49,191 bases of DNA, from positions 1 to 49,191 of IMG/VR virus record IMGVR_UViG_3300025030_000156. The stretch is one strand, 5' to 3'. Numbering within the stretch: the first letter of the stretch is position 1; each line of letters begins with the position of its first letter. This DNA is from a virus. Shown one piece after another: positions 14,797 through 23,543 of this stretch. Made by a program: the position numbers and the translations under genes. The notes beneath the pieces were generated by a model. It saw only the letters and a program-made list of their open reading frames with translations, was not told where the DNA came from and did not search any database.

Positions 14797-15038
14797 TGAA
14801 AAGATGGAAGTTTTTGCTTTTCATTTGGAGATGCAAGAAGAACACAATCGCTTCCATGAACATTTATAGATGGATCACTATATTTGCCATCTATCCATCT
14901 CAAGCGCTTGAACTTTACAGGGCATTGAAAAACCAGGAATCTGATGAGAACCAAATAAAGCGTTTTGGATTTAATGAATTCAAGAAGGCGCACATGAAAC
15001 TTTTATCAGTATTGGAGAGTAAGTATGCCCATCTATGA
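14796..15038 (+). CDS. AT-rich hypothetical membrane-associated protein (moron candidate)
   Basis: 80 residues from the ATG at 14796, which overlaps the portal stop (TGATG). The N-terminus is basic and hydrophobic (MKRWKFLLFIWRCKKN) and a second hydrophobic piece is WITIFAIYPSQAL. The gene is conspicuously AT-rich compared with the GC-rich portal and FmdB-like genes on each side, a sign of recent acquisition between the portal and the capsid region. No family is recognised. Confidence 0.55.
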   Translation: MKRWKFLLFIWRCKKNTIASMNIYRWITIFAIYPSQALELYRALKNQESDENQIKRFGFNEFKKAHMKLLSVLESKYAHL

Positions 15039-15522
15039 GTACAAGTGCCAGAGTTGCGGCCTGAAAATGGAACGGCTGATGGACCACTCCGAGCGGACCA
15101 TGGCCATCACCTGCGAGGACTGCGGGCACACCGCCCGCATGGTGCCGTCGCAGACTAGCTTTTCAATGCTGACCCGCAAGCGGGCGCAGATCCTCAGCAA
15201 GCAGTTCGGGCGCCCCATCGAGAGCGACCACGACCTCCGGGTGGCCCGGCAGATCACCAGCGTCAGCCCCCAGGGCACCACGATGGAGATGTCCGGCCGG
15301 GAGTTCGTCCGGCAGATTGATACCGGCGAGCACCGCCCCTATCAGTTGGACCGCAAGAAATTCAAGGACCGCGGGATACAGATCAAGAAGCGTCTTGACG
15401 AGGACGAGGAGTTCCGGCATCTTGCCATGCAGGTTGGGGAGAAGTCTACGCAAGAATTTGAAAGAATCGTTAATGATCCAAACCAGGCTGCGCACACTCT
15501 TGTGAACATGCCCAAACACTAA
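15025..15522 (+). CDS. FmdB-type zinc-ribbon protein
   Basis: 165 residues. The first 45 carry the FmdB/regulatory-protein zinc ribbon: MPIYEYKCQSCG and CEDCGHTARMV, two CxxC knuckles. The remaining 120 residues are unusual for the family and helical, ending FERIVNDPNQAAHT. FmdB ribbons in phages are common next to structural genes, but the exact role is unknown. The start overlaps the AT-rich gene by 14 nt and is preceded by GGAGAGTAAGT. Its tail coding sequence is partly repeated at 5193-5234. Confidence 0.85.
   Translation: MPIYEYKCQSCGLKMERLMDHSERTMAITCEDCGHTARMVPSQTSFSMLTRKRAQILSKQFGRPIESDHDLRVARQITSVSPQGTTMEMSGREFVRQIDTGEHRPYQLDRKKFKDRGIQIKKRLDEDEEFRHLAMQVGEKSTQEFERIVNDPNQAAHTLVNMPKH
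15457..15498 (+). repeat. Source copy of the 42-nt repeat shared with 5193-5234
   Basis: Coding for FERIVNDPNQAAHT near the end of the FmdB-like protein. 38 of 42 positions match the segment at 5193-5234, in the same orientation. Confidence 0.75.
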
Positions 15523-15534
15523 AGGAGAATGACC

Positions 15535-16497
15535 ATGAGCGAAAACGCACAGAAATCAGAACCCACACTCCACGACCTGCGGCAACGCATGAGGGAGCGT
15601 GGTTTGCAAGAGATTGAAGAAGCATCCAAGCCCCCCGATGAGAAGGGGGTGGACGATAAAGCATCCGCTTCACCCGCGAAGACTCCCGCACCGGAAGCCA
15701 CCGACCCCAAGGTAGGGGCAGAGGAGGCGAAAGCCCAGCCCACGCCCTACACCGCCGAGGAGTTTGACCAACTGGCCAAGGACCCGGAGTTTCTGGCGAA
15801 GCTCGACATGGAGCGCGTGAATTCCAAGGAGCTGCAAAAGAAGCTCGAGGCCGCCAATGCGTTTTTCGACCGGCGGGCTAAGGAATTAAAGCAACACGAG
15901 AGCACCATGATCGAGAAGGAGACGGCGTTACAGTCCACGCTGGCGCAGGCCACGGAACTCGTCAAGAAGGTCCAGGATCAGAATGAGAAGTACAAGGAGC
16001 AATACGGCGAAATTCCTGACGAGGATCCCACCATCAAGGCTCAAGCCGAGAAGCTGGCCACCTTGACCCGTCAGCAGAACGAGACCCAATCACTGCTGTG
16101 GGCTCAACAGCGCTACCAAGACTGGAACACCACTACGCCTCAAGAACGTATGGCTGTGGCTCAAGAAAACCCTCTCCTGGCGGAACTGGCCATGGAGCGC
16201 GACGGCAAGTATCTACCCATCGTTGCGGCGGCACTGCACATCGAGGCGCGGGAAAAGAAAGAGAACTTCGATGCCCGCGTGGAACGCGAGGTGCAGGCGA
16301 GGGTAAAAGTGCTGGTGGAAGCGGCCCGCAAAACCTCGGCCATCAAGCAGTCCGGCCTCAGCAGGGCGGCGCGAAGCGAGCCCCCGCCGAAGGTGGAAGC
16401 CAAGCCAAAGAAGGAAAACGAGGAGCCTCAGACATTCGGGGATTCCTTGCGCGAGCGGATGCAAGGCAAGTTGAAAGAAAATATTAAGGGAGGATAA
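15535..16497 (+). CDS. Capsid scaffolding protein
   Basis: 320 residues, charged and mostly helical, with a disordered acidic N-terminus, a long coiled-coil (about 85-190, AEELDQLAKDPEFLAKLDMERVN and beyond) and a basic C-terminal helix ending in KLKENIKGG. This composition and its position immediately before the capsid gene are those of scaffolding proteins that assemble the prohead. The second ATG at 15535 is chosen because it is seven bases from AAAGGAG; the first at 15529 is too close. Confidence 0.82.
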   Translation: MSENAQKSEPTLHDLRQRMRERGLQEIEEASKPPDEKGVDDKASASPAKTPAPEATDPKVGAEEAKAQPTPYTAEEFDQLAKDPEFLAKLDMERVNSKELQKKLEAANAFFDRRAKELKQHESTMIEKETALQSTLAQATELVKKVQDQNEKYKEQYGEIPDEDPTIKAQAEKLATLTRQQNETQSLLWAQQRYQDWNTTTPQERMAVAQENPLLAELAMERDGKYLPIVAAALHIEAREKKENFDARVEREVQARVKVLVEAARKTSAIKQSGLSRAARSEPPPKVEAKPKKENEEPQTFGDSLRERMQGKLKENIKGG

Positions 16498-16502
16498 CCC
16501 TA

Positions 16503-17558
16503 ATGAGTTCGATCTGGACCCAGAGCGGTACTTCGCTAAGCCTGGAACTAACCACGCTGGCGCAGTCCTGTCTCACGGACGAGTCTAAGAACATTTACGA
16601 ACAGTTTCTCAGGGACCATCCCTGGATCAGCTACTTAAACGCGAGAAATCGCGTCACCGAGGATGGCGGAGAGATCATTCTCCGCCATGCCAAGTATCGC
16701 AGTGGCCGAACCGGGGAATGGTTTGAGAGAAATGATACGCTTCACGCCGACTTCCAGGAAACCCGAGTGCCCTTCAGCACGACCTGGAAGAACTACGCCC
16801 AAGGCATCATCATCCCGCTGATGGACCTCATTGTCGCCAAGAACAATTCCTGGGGACCGGCGCTTGACGTGATCGCCGAGCAGACCGAGGATGCCGTCGC
16901 GGCCATGGAGGAAGGTCTCAACGCGGCCCTTCTTGGAGATGGCACAGGACACGGCAACAAGGTCTGCATGGGGCTTCAGGGCCTCGTGCGCCGCAGTCCG
17001 ACATCCGGGGCGCTCTTCGGCCTGGATTCCGCGTTGTGGTCGTTCTGGCGCAACGCCAGCTATAACGTGGGCACCTACGCCACAGCCGATGCCGCCACGG
17101 CTTCATGGCTCAACTACGGCTTCAATGGCCAAGAGGACGATCTGTACTCCATCGCCAAGACCGCCATCAGTGAAGGTTCCATGAAGCCGGACTTGCTCCT
17201 GAGCGGCCCCACGCTTCAGATGTACTACGGCCACCAGGTGCTCAATAATTTTGTCCAGGTGTCCAGGACCGACGCGGACATCGGCCGCATGGCCGTCATT
17301 CTGGATGGTATGACGTGGGTTACAGACAAGATGCTGGAAGACCTCCAGATTCACCCGGCGGGCAATCTCTACATGCTCAACTCAAAGACACTGGAACTCG
17401 TGGTGTCGAACGAGTGGAACATGAAGAACACCGGGTTCAAGGATCTCACGGCGAACCAGCGCCTGGCCATGATCTGCTTCATTCTGTTCCGGTGCAACTT
17501 CATCATCACCCAGCCGATGTTCAACGCCGTGATTCACGGCTACACGGCGGAACTGTAG
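16503..17558 (+). CDS. Major capsid protein
   Basis: 351 residues following the scaffold gene with a good ribosome-binding site (GGGAGGATAACCCTA). It shows an N-arm, a long spine-like helix (EQTEDAVAAMEEGLNAALLGDG), and a C-terminal beta region (NSKTLELVVSNEWNMK) ending HGYTAEL, as expected for an HK97-fold capsid of short-tailed phages. It builds the icosahedral head. No cleavage protease gene is seen nearby. The identity is inferred from context, length and pattern. Confidence 0.82.
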   Translation: MSSIWTQSGTSLSLELTTLAQSCLTDESKNIYEQFLRDHPWISYLNARNRVTEDGGEIILRHAKYRSGRTGEWFERNDTLHADFQETRVPFSTTWKNYAQGIIIPLMDLIVAKNNSWGPALDVIAEQTEDAVAAMEEGLNAALLGDGTGHGNKVCMGLQGLVRRSPTSGALFGLDSALWSFWRNASYNVGTYATADAATASWLNYGFNGQEDDLYSIAKTAISEGSMKPDLLLSGPTLQMYYGHQVLNNFVQVSRTDADIGRMAVILDGMTWVTDKMLEDLQIHPAGNLYMLNSKTLELVVSNEWNMKNTGFKDLTANQRLAMICFILFRCNFIITQPMFNAVIHGYTAEL

Positions 17559-17568
17559 GAGGTGGCCT

Positions 17569-18489
17569 ATGCCCAATACCTGGGCTCGTAACCGCTATCT
17601 CGATGCAATTTCCCTGGGCTCGAAGTACTCCGAGTACGACTGGCCCCATTTCCCCGCGACAGTGCTGAACAGCACTCAGCGTGAGTGGGAACCCGGCTTG
17701 CTGGTGGGGGACGGCTTCGGCAATATCTACAGCTACGTCAAGTATGTGGATACTACCGCGGCAGTAGCCGGCTGTTTGGTCGGCCTCTATCCGTTCGTCA
17801 CTGCGGAAAGTGAAGCCACCGCCATTCACTATGCAGCAGGCAGTTCTGTCGCCAGTGGCTACATTGACACAGACCTCGCCGGTCTCACGGAAAACCAACA
17901 TCAGAACAAGTATATCATTGTTGACGGCACGGATACCGGCGCTGGTGCAGTCGCAACCCAGCCGTTCATTGGCGAGATATTTTATCACTATGCCACCAGG
18001 ACTATCGCCGGTCCAGCGGACAAGACCCTATTCCAGGTCAAGCGGACGCGGCGCGCCGAAGTTGGGTCCCCCTTGGGACCCGGCTATCCCCAAAACGCTG
18101 CCGGCACCGCCACGCTTCCGAAGGACAACTGCTTTCTGCGGTTGCTGGAAGAGTCCATGTTCACCGTCAAAAAGTGCAAGATTGACGACACCGATCTTCA
18201 CGCTTATCCTGTCGGCGTTTGTCTTGGAGACGTGTCCATCGGCTCCACGACCGCCCGGTACACCTGGATTCAGGTGTTCGGGATTGCTCCCGTTTTGCTC
18301 AATGCAAACGCCACCGTGGCGACGGCCGGTCTGAACATCCTCGGCTCCACGACGGCCGGCGAGGCTGCTTCCGCGACTGGAAGCGAGACTGAGTTCTATC
18401 TTGGCAAGAGCGTTCTGCGCCACACGCAGGTCAACCTTGCCGGTCTCGGGTGCTGGGCTTTCATTGATCCGTACACGAAACTGCGGTAA
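17569..18489 (+). CDS. Capsid-associated protein of unknown function
   Basis: 306 residues, beta-rich, starting after AGGAGGTGGCCT. Contains alternating GSTTAGEAASATGSETEFYLG and aromatic strands and no signal peptide. It is between the capsid gene and the terminator. It is a candidate decoration (cement) or minor head protein. No family is recognised. Confidence 0.65.
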   Translation: MPNTWARNRYLDAISLGSKYSEYDWPHFPATVLNSTQREWEPGLLVGDGFGNIYSYVKYVDTTAAVAGCLVGLYPFVTAESEATAIHYAAGSSVASGYIDTDLAGLTENQHQNKYIIVDGTDTGAGAVATQPFIGEIFYHYATRTIAGPADKTLFQVKRTRRAEVGSPLGPGYPQNAAGTATLPKDNCFLRLLEESMFTVKKCKIDDTDLHAYPVGVCLGDVSIGSTTARYTWIQVFGIAPVLLNANATVATAGLNILGSTTAGEAASATGSETEFYLGKSVLRHTQVNLAGLGCWAFIDPYTKLR

Positions 18490-18498
18490 ACACACAAC

Positions 18499-18530
18499 CC
18501 CCCGGGGACGAGGGTCTCCGGGGGCTTTTT
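18499..18530 (+). terminator. Rho-independent terminator inside the late operon
   Basis: Stem of 11 pairs (CCCCCGGGGAC and GTCTCCGGGGG, one G-U), loop GAGG, then CTTTTT. It follows the capsid and capsid-associated genes and precedes the next gene by 12 nt. It may raise capsid messages over downstream ones by partial read-through. Confidence 0.85.
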
Positions 18531-18542
18531 GAAAGGATGACC

Positions 18543-18959
18543 ATGGAACCGACAAAAAATCCGCCGAGCAGGTACAGAGACTTCGTTCCAGCAGGGGAGG
18601 ATCCTGGCATCCCGCTGAACCGGTGCAGGCTGGAGAAGGACGCCAACGGGAACCCTGTTCTTTTGAGCGGCAGTCAGGACTTCATCCCGGGCCCTGACCA
18701 GATCGCCGAGAAGAAGGCGGCCGAGGCCGAAAAGGGTATCCTGGCAACACCCCCAGAGCCCGGCAAGAAGATCAGCAATGCCGACCGGCGCTTCATGCAA
18801 ATGGGGGTGCGGTTCGTCCAGCACTACATGCAACAGCCGCACAACGCCAGAAAGGGCATCATCAAGGCGCTGAAGAGCCAGGCTGCGCTATCCGCCCTGG
18901 CGGAGGTCGAGCGCATCCCGGCGTTGAAGCAAATCATTGAGGAGCGCATGAAGGCATGA
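18543..18959 (+). CDS. Hypothetical 138-residue structural-module protein
   Basis: The ATG at 18543 lies six bases from GGATGA-type ribosome-binding bases; the in-frame ATG at 18537 is too close to it. The N-terminus has a Pro-rich patch, the C-terminal 60 residues are helical (GVRFVQHYMQQPHNARKGIIKALKSQ) and it overlaps the next gene by ATGA. Position fits a head-completion or connector protein; no family recognised. Confidence 0.6.
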   Translation: MEPTKNPPSRYRDFVPAGEDPGIPLNRCRLEKDANGNPVLLSGSQDFIPGPDQIAEKKAAEAEKGILATPPEPGKKISNADRRFMQMGVRFVQHYMQQPHNARKGIIKALKSQAALSALAEVERIPALKQIIEERMKA

Positions 18960-19954
18960 TCTACCTGGACGATCTGCTGGCGGACGTACAACACGACCTC
19001 GGCAACCTCTGGAGGAACGTCGGGAACGAGTTTCTCCTGAAGGCGATGGATCGCGCCTGTAGGGAAATCCAACAGGAGAACAAGTTGTCTTTCCTTCTGG
19101 AGACCGAGGGGAAGATATTCGTCCGAGCGGCCTACGCAGCCACTATAGTTGCGGCGCCCAACAGCACCACATTGACCCTCAGCGGCAAATTCAGCGACTT
19201 GGCCCCGGTCTATTGGCAGACGATCTGCATGGTTTATCTGCCGGCCAACACGCAGGTATACCGGGTGGCCGATCTCGACACAGGTGGCTATATTGACGGA
19301 TGGCTCTACAGTAGCCCTAATACCAGCCTGAAGCTCCAGGATGCCTTAGAGAACAGCGACCTGACCGACCTCGTTGGCGCCACGGCGTACATCTATCAGG
19401 ACCGCTACGCCCTTCCGGCCGACTGTGGCTACAATGACGAACTGATCGTGAAGGACCGCAAGGCCGCGGTGAGGCTCAGGAAGTGCTCGGACCTCTTCCT
19501 GGAATACCGGACCAATGGGAGCTTCTACATCCTCGGCAACCCCCTTGCCTATCAGCCCGTGACGACCCGCTGGAGCGGTTCCACCTACCCTGACAACTAC
19601 GACCTTAACTGGGTCTCGTTCTGGCCTCCGATGTGTACCGACGACCGCTACCTGACGGTCCATTACTTCAAGTCTCTCTACACCCTGTCTAAGTTCCCGG
19701 GGGGGCTCTCCCGTCCCGTCATCCAGGCGCCGAAGGAGTTTCGGGACGTGTTCTACTGGAAGCTGATGAGTCTGGCCTACGAGAAGGCCGGCAGCCAACT
19801 CATGGGGCAGGCCGAGATCCGATATTCTCGATGGCTTCGCAAGATGGCCGCGCAGAACAACGCCGACCTGGCTTGGGAGGCCAACATCGAGGAATACCCG
19901 GAGGGCACCATTGAAAACGGACCCTATTTCAACGTCCAGGTGACGCTACCCTAA
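18956..19954 (+). CDS. Putative head-tail adaptor (neck) protein
   Basis: 332 residues. Begins with a helical region (MIYLDDLLADVQHDLGNLWRN) followed by an all-beta domain with many aromatic residues, a combination found in podovirus adaptor or tail tubular A-type proteins that ring the portal. The next gene starts by TAATG. Assignment is from size, order and composition. Confidence 0.6.
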   Translation: MIYLDDLLADVQHDLGNLWRNVGNEFLLKAMDRACREIQQENKLSFLLETEGKIFVRAAYAATIVAAPNSTTLTLSGKFSDLAPVYWQTICMVYLPANTQVYRVADLDTGGYIDGWLYSSPNTSLKLQDALENSDLTDLVGATAYIYQDRYALPADCGYNDELIVKDRKAAVRLRKCSDLFLEYRTNGSFYILGNPLAYQPVTTRWSGSTYPDNYDLNWVSFWPPMCTDDRYLTVHYFKSLYTLSKFPGGLSRPVIQAPKEFRDVFYWKLMSLAYEKAGSQLMGQAEIRYSRWLRKMAAQNNADLAWEANIEEYPEGTIENGPYFNVQVTLP

Positions 19955-20643
19955 TGGCCAGAATACTTAATTCCTATGCCGTGACGGAATTGTCGGGAAG
20001 AACACAGAACATCATCCCCGTGTCCTATGTTGACACGAATGCAGCGTTTGCGGCGCTTGACCGGGCCACCAGGACCATTGACGGCCTGGCCAGTTGGTCG
20101 TTCCTCCAGCGCATTGGAGTTGGTTTTACTGTCACGGGCAATAGCATCGCAGTCTCCAGTTTCATAACAGTTGGAGACATCTTGAGCGTCAACAAGGAGA
20201 TGAAGTTCTATGCGGCCGGGCGAGCCTATCAATTGGAACAGGTGCCGGTAGCAGAAATCAGAAAGAAGGCAACCACATGGCAGGATGCCATGCCTACAGC
20301 ATTCGCATATTATCGTGACGGGACTACAGAGAAGTTCTATTTCAATGGCGCACCTACGGAGCCACTTCCTGTCGTGTTGCAACTTTACTACAGCAAGCGT
20401 ATGGCATTGCCGTCTACGGATCTGGTTACAACTAACCAAATTGCTTGTGAGTTGCCGGATAATTACTCGGAACTTGTGGTAGATGTAGCCGTATGGCAGC
20501 AGAAGGAGAAGTATCTTTGCTCGCTGTCAGAAGTTGATAAATCGAACGTCATTGAATCGTTGAGGCGGTTCGCCCGCGAGTACAACGCTTCCGTGGAAGA
20601 GATTCAAAACATCAATGATGAAGCCATCCGGCGAGGACAGTAA
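19954..20643 (+). CDS. Putative adaptor or tail tubular-type protein
   Basis: 229 residues. N-terminal beta part (SYAVTELSGRTQNIIPVSYVDTNAAF), then a C-terminal helical part (WQQKEKYLCSLSEVDKSNVIESLRRFAREYN) that resembles the portal-contacting helices of neck proteins. Starts with TAATG coupling and precedes the large nozzle-like gene. Function is inferred from order. Confidence 0.55.
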   Translation: MARILNSYAVTELSGRTQNIIPVSYVDTNAAFAALDRATRTIDGLASWSFLQRIGVGFTVTGNSIAVSSFITVGDILSVNKEMKFYAAGRAYQLEQVPVAEIRKKATTWQDAMPTAFAYYRDGTTEKFYFNGAPTEPLPVVLQLYYSKRMALPSTDLVTTNQIACELPDNYSELVVDVAVWQQKEKYLCSLSEVDKSNVIESLRRFAREYNASVEEIQNINDEAIRRGQ

Positions 20644-20645
20644 GA

Positions 20646-23543
20646 ATGGCGCAACGCGACCCCCTGGTGTGGGGCTTCGAGGTACTCAGAGGTCTTTGGA
20701 GCAATAAGACCACATGGCATCCCGACAGGGAACACTTCATTGAATATAATAATTTGGAGAATGCCGGGGAGTTCAAGCATCTCCGGCGTGGAGGGGCGCA
20801 TACCGTAGGGTCGGTGGTGAGCGGGAGCAGTGCATATTCAACGAACATGCCGCGTACAGGTATGGATTTCAGCTATATGGATACCACCACTACGGGGACA
20901 ACCATCAGTCATAAGCTGGCCGTGATGCTTGGGAACTACAGCATGTACACAACTGAAACGGGTGCGTTGGTTAGTTGGAGTTCCGCATTCCCTGCACAGA
21001 ACGATAGCGTTAATTATACGGCAGAACCGAGTGCCGTATCTTTCAAAAACCGTTTGATAATCTGTACATCGGCTCGTCCGAAATTGGCCGATAACCTAAC
21101 GATGAATTTCAGGGTGGGAGGAATGCTTGAGAATCACATGCGATTTTCGGGGACGGCGGACAAGGATATCGCATGGAAATACCCGAGGGGAAGTGTGCTG
21201 ATAGCTGATGGCGGCAGGCATGTCGTCAAGGGCATAAGGACACTCCAACCGATCAGTTATTCCAGGACACCGCTGGGCGTCGTGACGGTAAATTTCTCGT
21301 CGACACACATTCTCCAGGCAGGGCAAAAAGTGAATGTCAGCGGTATTCCATTGGCCAACGGTGAGCGAACCCTGGTGACAGCGGCGGGCACTGCGATATC
21401 ATTCAATACCACGGAGTTGACAGCCCTCCTCACCACGACATTGAGTTCCGCCAGGCTCGAAGACTACAGAACCTTGGAATTAAAGGCAGATTATAGCGCC
21501 GTAAACTTAAGCCCGAGCAACAAAAGCATTTATGGCAATCGCAACGGCAACTTGCTCATATTTGATCCCAACGAGACGCGGACATCCGCAAGTCTAATAT
21601 CGGAAGCCGGCGCCATAGCGCCCGCCTCACAGGTAACGCTAACGCCCTACAACTATTATCATGATGACTCCACCAACGGATGGGTCTGGACGGGCGATAC
21701 CGAACTTGCGGCTGTTCTCTGTACTGTGATATCAGGAGATGCGACTGTGGGATTTTCTTCCGTGATCCCGGCAGGAGTGGACACTAATGCGGTGTTTTAC
21801 TTGGATGGAGCCGCCTACAGCATTCTGTCCATCGCAGCCAATCGGTTGAGCATGGAAGTCAAAGCGGAAGCATCTACCGGGACAACCGGGGTCTATGGTG
21901 GGCCTGGCGAGATCATAAACGTCGCTGCCGGCCTGAATGAGTTGGGTCTGTCCACGCATCGCTGGGCGATATTCTACGGCAAGTTGAAGTGTGACGTGGC
22001 CTACAACTACTCGTATGCCTACTACAACAGTCTCTCGGGGCATTTGTCTAATTTGGCGCCAACAACACAAATCATTGTGCCGGAGAAACGCTTCAACTTT
22101 CTGATCACAAACTGGCAAGATCTCGGCGGGGCTCACCCGCCAGTGAATCCATTGCACTATGACACCATCATTTTCTTCCGAAGTGCCGATGGTAGCTTGG
22201 CTATGCAGGAGATGAAGCGCATCAGCAGCACGGCTCTCAGCGCCGACATAGATATTGTGGATGCCGTGGAAGACACAGCCTTGGGCGCCATCACTGCTCC
22301 GACGGCCTTCAATGCTCCTCCCCCACTATTCCACCAGATTGCAGAATATCAGGAGCGGATATGGGGGATAGATGCCATTGATCGAACTAAGATATGGTTC
22401 AGCGCCGACGAGGGACAGATCGCAACCGTGGATGAAGACGGCATGGGTGTAGGCCGCGCCGAGGAATGCTTTCCGCCCACCAACTACATCATTGTGCCGT
22501 CGGTCGGTGGCATGGCGCATACCATAATCAAGGCCGGGAACATGTTGTTCGTCGGCACTGACTACGGGTTGTTCGTCGTCGTCGGTTCCAACGAATTGAA
22601 CTACGGGTTTGAACACATTTTCGGGGAGGACGGTGTGTACCCGGGGGCCATCACGGAATACCAAGGCCCTCTGAGCCGCGGGACCCCTGGAGCGTTCTTT
22701 GTGACACAAGGGATGCGGGCCTTCGTCATCGCAGCCGGTCTCGGGAAGCATGAGATCGGTATTCGCGTAGCTGATAAACTCGTAGGCTTTTCCAACCTAA
22801 TTGCAGACGAGCGGGGCCTGAAGATCCATGTGAAGCATGTCAATGGTTCAGCCAGGGGCACCAACCTGACCGTTGGCGCAGGAAGTTACCAGTCCGTCAA
22901 GGATCGTAATTACATCATGATCCATGGCTTCAAGGGTACCGGCCCAGGAGAATTAGACAAGGGGCAGATCGAAGCCCTGGTGTATGACATCGAACTCGAT
23001 GCCTGGTACTACCACACCCTGGAGCACAATATGGCCGGGACGTTGAACGATCAATCCACCGCACAATGCCCACTGGTCTTCCGATCATCCGTTTTTGGCT
23101 TGCCGGTCATTTTTGGTGGGCACATGGATATTGTTGGTGGGTTCTACTATTTCAGGATGGATTGCCTCTACAATGATTTGTTGACTACGGATGTTGGTAC
23201 GGCTTACAGCGCGAACCTAAAGAGTTCGTTCCTGGATTTCAAGGCGAGGAAAGACGTGAAAGTCTTATACAAGGCCAAAGTCTACACACCTTCGTCTGGA
23301 GCGTTTACATTGTCCATGTACCGGGATGAAAGTGTGATCTCTTCGATAGATAATTTACTCCTGGCCGCAGAGGGCGAACCTCTCCAGGAGGCCGATGGCA
23401 AGGAGAAAGTAGCGCACTTGATAGCGAATCGCGGCTTCCTCCAGGGTCATACATTCGCGTTGGTTATTAATTTCCCGGCGACGGCGGGATGCCATGTGGA
23501 ATATATTCAATTTGAGTATCAACTCGTGGCGAGGCCGGAATAA
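20646..23543 (+). CDS. Tail nozzle-like protein
   Basis: 965 residues and almost entirely beta. Its length and composition match podovirus nozzle or stabilisation proteins of the gp10/tubular B class, which extend the tail tube. It includes propeller-like repeats such as YQERIWGIDAIDRTKIWFSADE and GGMAHTIIKAGNMLFVGTDYGLFVVVGSNE, with characteristic turns. It is followed by the large tail protein via a TAATG overlap. The call is by order, size and fold pattern. Confidence 0.7.
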   Translation: MAQRDPLVWGFEVLRGLWSNKTTWHPDREHFIEYNNLENAGEFKHLRRGGAHTVGSVVSGSSAYSTNMPRTGMDFSYMDTTTTGTTISHKLAVMLGNYSMYTTETGALVSWSSAFPAQNDSVNYTAEPSAVSFKNRLIICTSARPKLADNLTMNFRVGGMLENHMRFSGTADKDIAWKYPRGSVLIADGGRHVVKGIRTLQPISYSRTPLGVVTVNFSSTHILQAGQKVNVSGIPLANGERTLVTAAGTAISFNTTELTALLTTTLSSARLEDYRTLELKADYSAVNLSPSNKSIYGNRNGNLLIFDPNETRTSASLISEAGAIAPASQVTLTPYNYYHDDSTNGWVWTGDTELAAVLCTVISGDATVGFSSVIPAGVDTNAVFYLDGAAYSILSIAANRLSMEVKAEASTGTTGVYGGPGEIINVAAGLNELGLSTHRWAIFYGKLKCDVAYNYSYAYYNSLSGHLSNLAPTTQIIVPEKRFNFLITNWQDLGGAHPPVNPLHYDTIIFFRSADGSLAMQEMKRISSTALSADIDIVDAVEDTALGAITAPTAFNAPPPLFHQIAEYQERIWGIDAIDRTKIWFSADEGQIATVDEDGMGVGRAEECFPPTNYIIVPSVGGMAHTIIKAGNMLFVGTDYGLFVVVGSNELNYGFEHIFGEDGVYPGAITEYQGPLSRGTPGAFFVTQGMRAFVIAAGLGKHEIGIRVADKLVGFSNLIADERGLKIHVKHVNGSARGTNLTVGAGSYQSVKDRNYIMIHGFKGTGPGELDKGQIEALVYDIELDAWYYHTLEHNMAGTLNDQSTAQCPLVFRSSVFGLPVIFGGHMDIVGGFYYFRMDCLYNDLLTTDVGTAYSANLKSSFLDFKARKDVKVLYKAKVYTPSSGAFTLSMYRDESVISSIDNLLLAAEGEPLQEADGKEKVAHLIANRGFLQGHTFALVINFPATAGCHVEYIQFEYQLVARPE

